Positions 62,160-63,338 of a stretch of DNA of 63,338 nt are shown piece after piece (positions within the stretch are counted from its first letter, which is position 1; every line of letters begins with the position of its first letter). Where the stretch lies: positions 1 to 63,338 of the forward strand of contig JH720362.1 in the NCBI GenBank assembly GCA_000231825.2, read 5' to 3'. A program made the translations under genes and the position numbers. Below the pieces are notes generated by a model. It was given only the letters and a program-made list of their open reading frames with translations, was not told the DNA's origin and did not search any database. The stretch is from Tetrahymena elliotti 4EA. Lineage: Eukaryota > Ciliophora > Oligohymenophorea > Hymenostomatida > Tetrahymenidae.

Positions 62160-63338
62160 ACCTTTTTAAATTTTAATTTTAACTTCAGGTAAAAAAAGTG
62201 TTTCAATATTAATTATGCATTTTGAAAAGAATAAAAAGACTTTACTTTTTGAGTGGCTGATTCATTAATTTGGTTAGCTATTTGTCTCCAACACTCACTC
62301 ATTCATAAATTTTTACTTGTTGTGTTTTTCATATATAACTTTCAAAAAATTTGTATCCTTTTCTCATTCTTTTAAATATTTCTTCATTCATGATTTATTT
62401 TTATATTTTTTAAAAGTCAAAAGAAAATTGATAAATTAGGGGTATAAAAATTAGGATCTGAGCTAGCAAAATGCACTAATCTTTAAACTTTAAGCCTTGA
62501 TCTTAGGTAAAAATAGCATATCAATATTAACCAATTATATGTTTTTGAATAAATAAAAAAAACTATAATTTATGAATGAGTGAGAGAGTGACTGACTGGC
62601 TGGCTGGCTGAATGACTCGCTCATTCATCAATTTTTATTTGTTGTTTTCATATTTAAAAAAATTTTTTTATCTCTAATTCTTCTTTATTCAGTTTGTCTG
62701 ATTTATTATTTTTAAAAGAGAGAACAAAATTAATGAAATAAGAGTATAAAAATTAGGATCTGAGTTAGCAAAATGCTCTAATCTCTAAACTTTGAATCTT
62801 AATCTCTAGTAAAATAGTGTTTCATTATTAATTATGCATTTTAGAATGAAAAAAATATTTTAATTTAAGATTGATTGATTGACTGGCTGGCTAATTTAAG
62901 TTGAGTTAGTTAATATTTGTTTGGTTCGCTCATTTATTAATTTTTATTTCTTATTAAATATTTAATTCAATTTGTATGTTTTTCTAATTCTTTTAAATAT
63001 CCCTTTATTCAATCTTTGTTTTTAATTTTCTAAAAGTGGAAATATTATTGGAGAAATGGGAGCATAAAAATTAGGATCTGAGTTAGCAAAATGCTCTAAT
63101 CTCTAAACTTTGAGTCTTAGTCTCTGGTAAAAATAGTGTTTCAATATTAATCAATTATATATTTTCTAATAAATAAAAAAACTTTAATTTGTGAGTAACT
63201 GACTGACTAATTTGGTTTGATTACTCATTATTTATTGGTTTTCTCATTTTAATTTTTAAAATATTTCTTTATTCAATTAATACTAATTTGAATATTTTTC
63301 AAAAGTTGGAATAATATAGGAGAAATAGGAGTACAAAA
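62160..63338 (-). repeat. Hairpin-core repeat cluster, inverted, continues past window edge
   Basis: Further inverted copies with cores near 62,470, 62,775, 63,090 and a last one cut by the window end; a fragment with aggtaaaaaaagtgtttcaa is at 62,190. Copies at 62.77 and 63.09 kb share AAAATTAGGATCTGAGTTAG, CAAAATGCTCTAATCTCTAA and CTTTGA(A/G)TCTTA almost exactly. Simple ggctggctggctga-type tracts occur in the spacers (62,590-62,615 and 62,880). Confidence 0.85.

Overview
This window comes from a ciliate nuclear genome, most likely Tetrahymena or a close relative. The DNA is very AT-rich. Recognisable protein genes read through in-frame TAA and TAG codons (read as Gln) and stop only at TGA. 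Introns are mostly short (about 45-100 bp, some to about 370), AT-rich and GT..AG. Because only TGA stops translation, random open frames are long here, so I called genes on splice-phase consistency, amino-acid composition and family motifs, not on ORF length.

Layout. 0.2-3.2 kb: an AK6/Fap7-type adenylate kinase and an unknown charged protein. 3.2-9.0 kb: no convincing genes, only diverged copies of an interspersed repeat and a second tandem repeat (8.1-9.0 kb). 9.1-26.1 kb: one 22-exon gene for a protein of about 4,730 residues, leucine-rich-repeat-like over most of its length with several membrane segments near the C terminus; all exon phases close. 26.6-27.0 kb: a Tc1-type transposase fragment. 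27.9-30.9 kb: eleven copies of a roughly 275-bp-period repeat whose core can fold into a hairpin. 31.8-33.2 kb (minus): an unknown two-exon gene with a faint Cdc48/PEX-like look. 34.13 kb: initiator tRNA-Met. 34.6-38.0 kb: a TBC-domain Rab GAP with a very long Gln/Asn-rich N terminus. 39.1-40.4 kb: a coiled-coil protein.

40.9-59.2 kb holds four intronless members of one gene family: A (frameshifted), B (5'-truncated), C and D (both intact, about 657 residues). They have an N-terminal Cys/His cluster, a helical middle and a conserved C-terminal domain, an arrangement reminiscent of TRIM proteins. Between B and C lie a 100-N assembly gap, an unknown minus-strand gene, remnants of a Merlin (ISXO2-like) and a Tc1 transposon, a near-perfect 150-bp palindrome, a 156-160-bp tandem repeat and a few weak small genes. 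59.5-63.3 kb carries the 275-bp-type repeat again but in the opposite orientation, interrupted by a mariner transposase remnant and a GC-richer island.

No operon-like logic is visible. The region reads as normal housekeeping genes at the left, then a repeat- and transposon-rich stretch in which a local gene family has multiplied and partly decayed.
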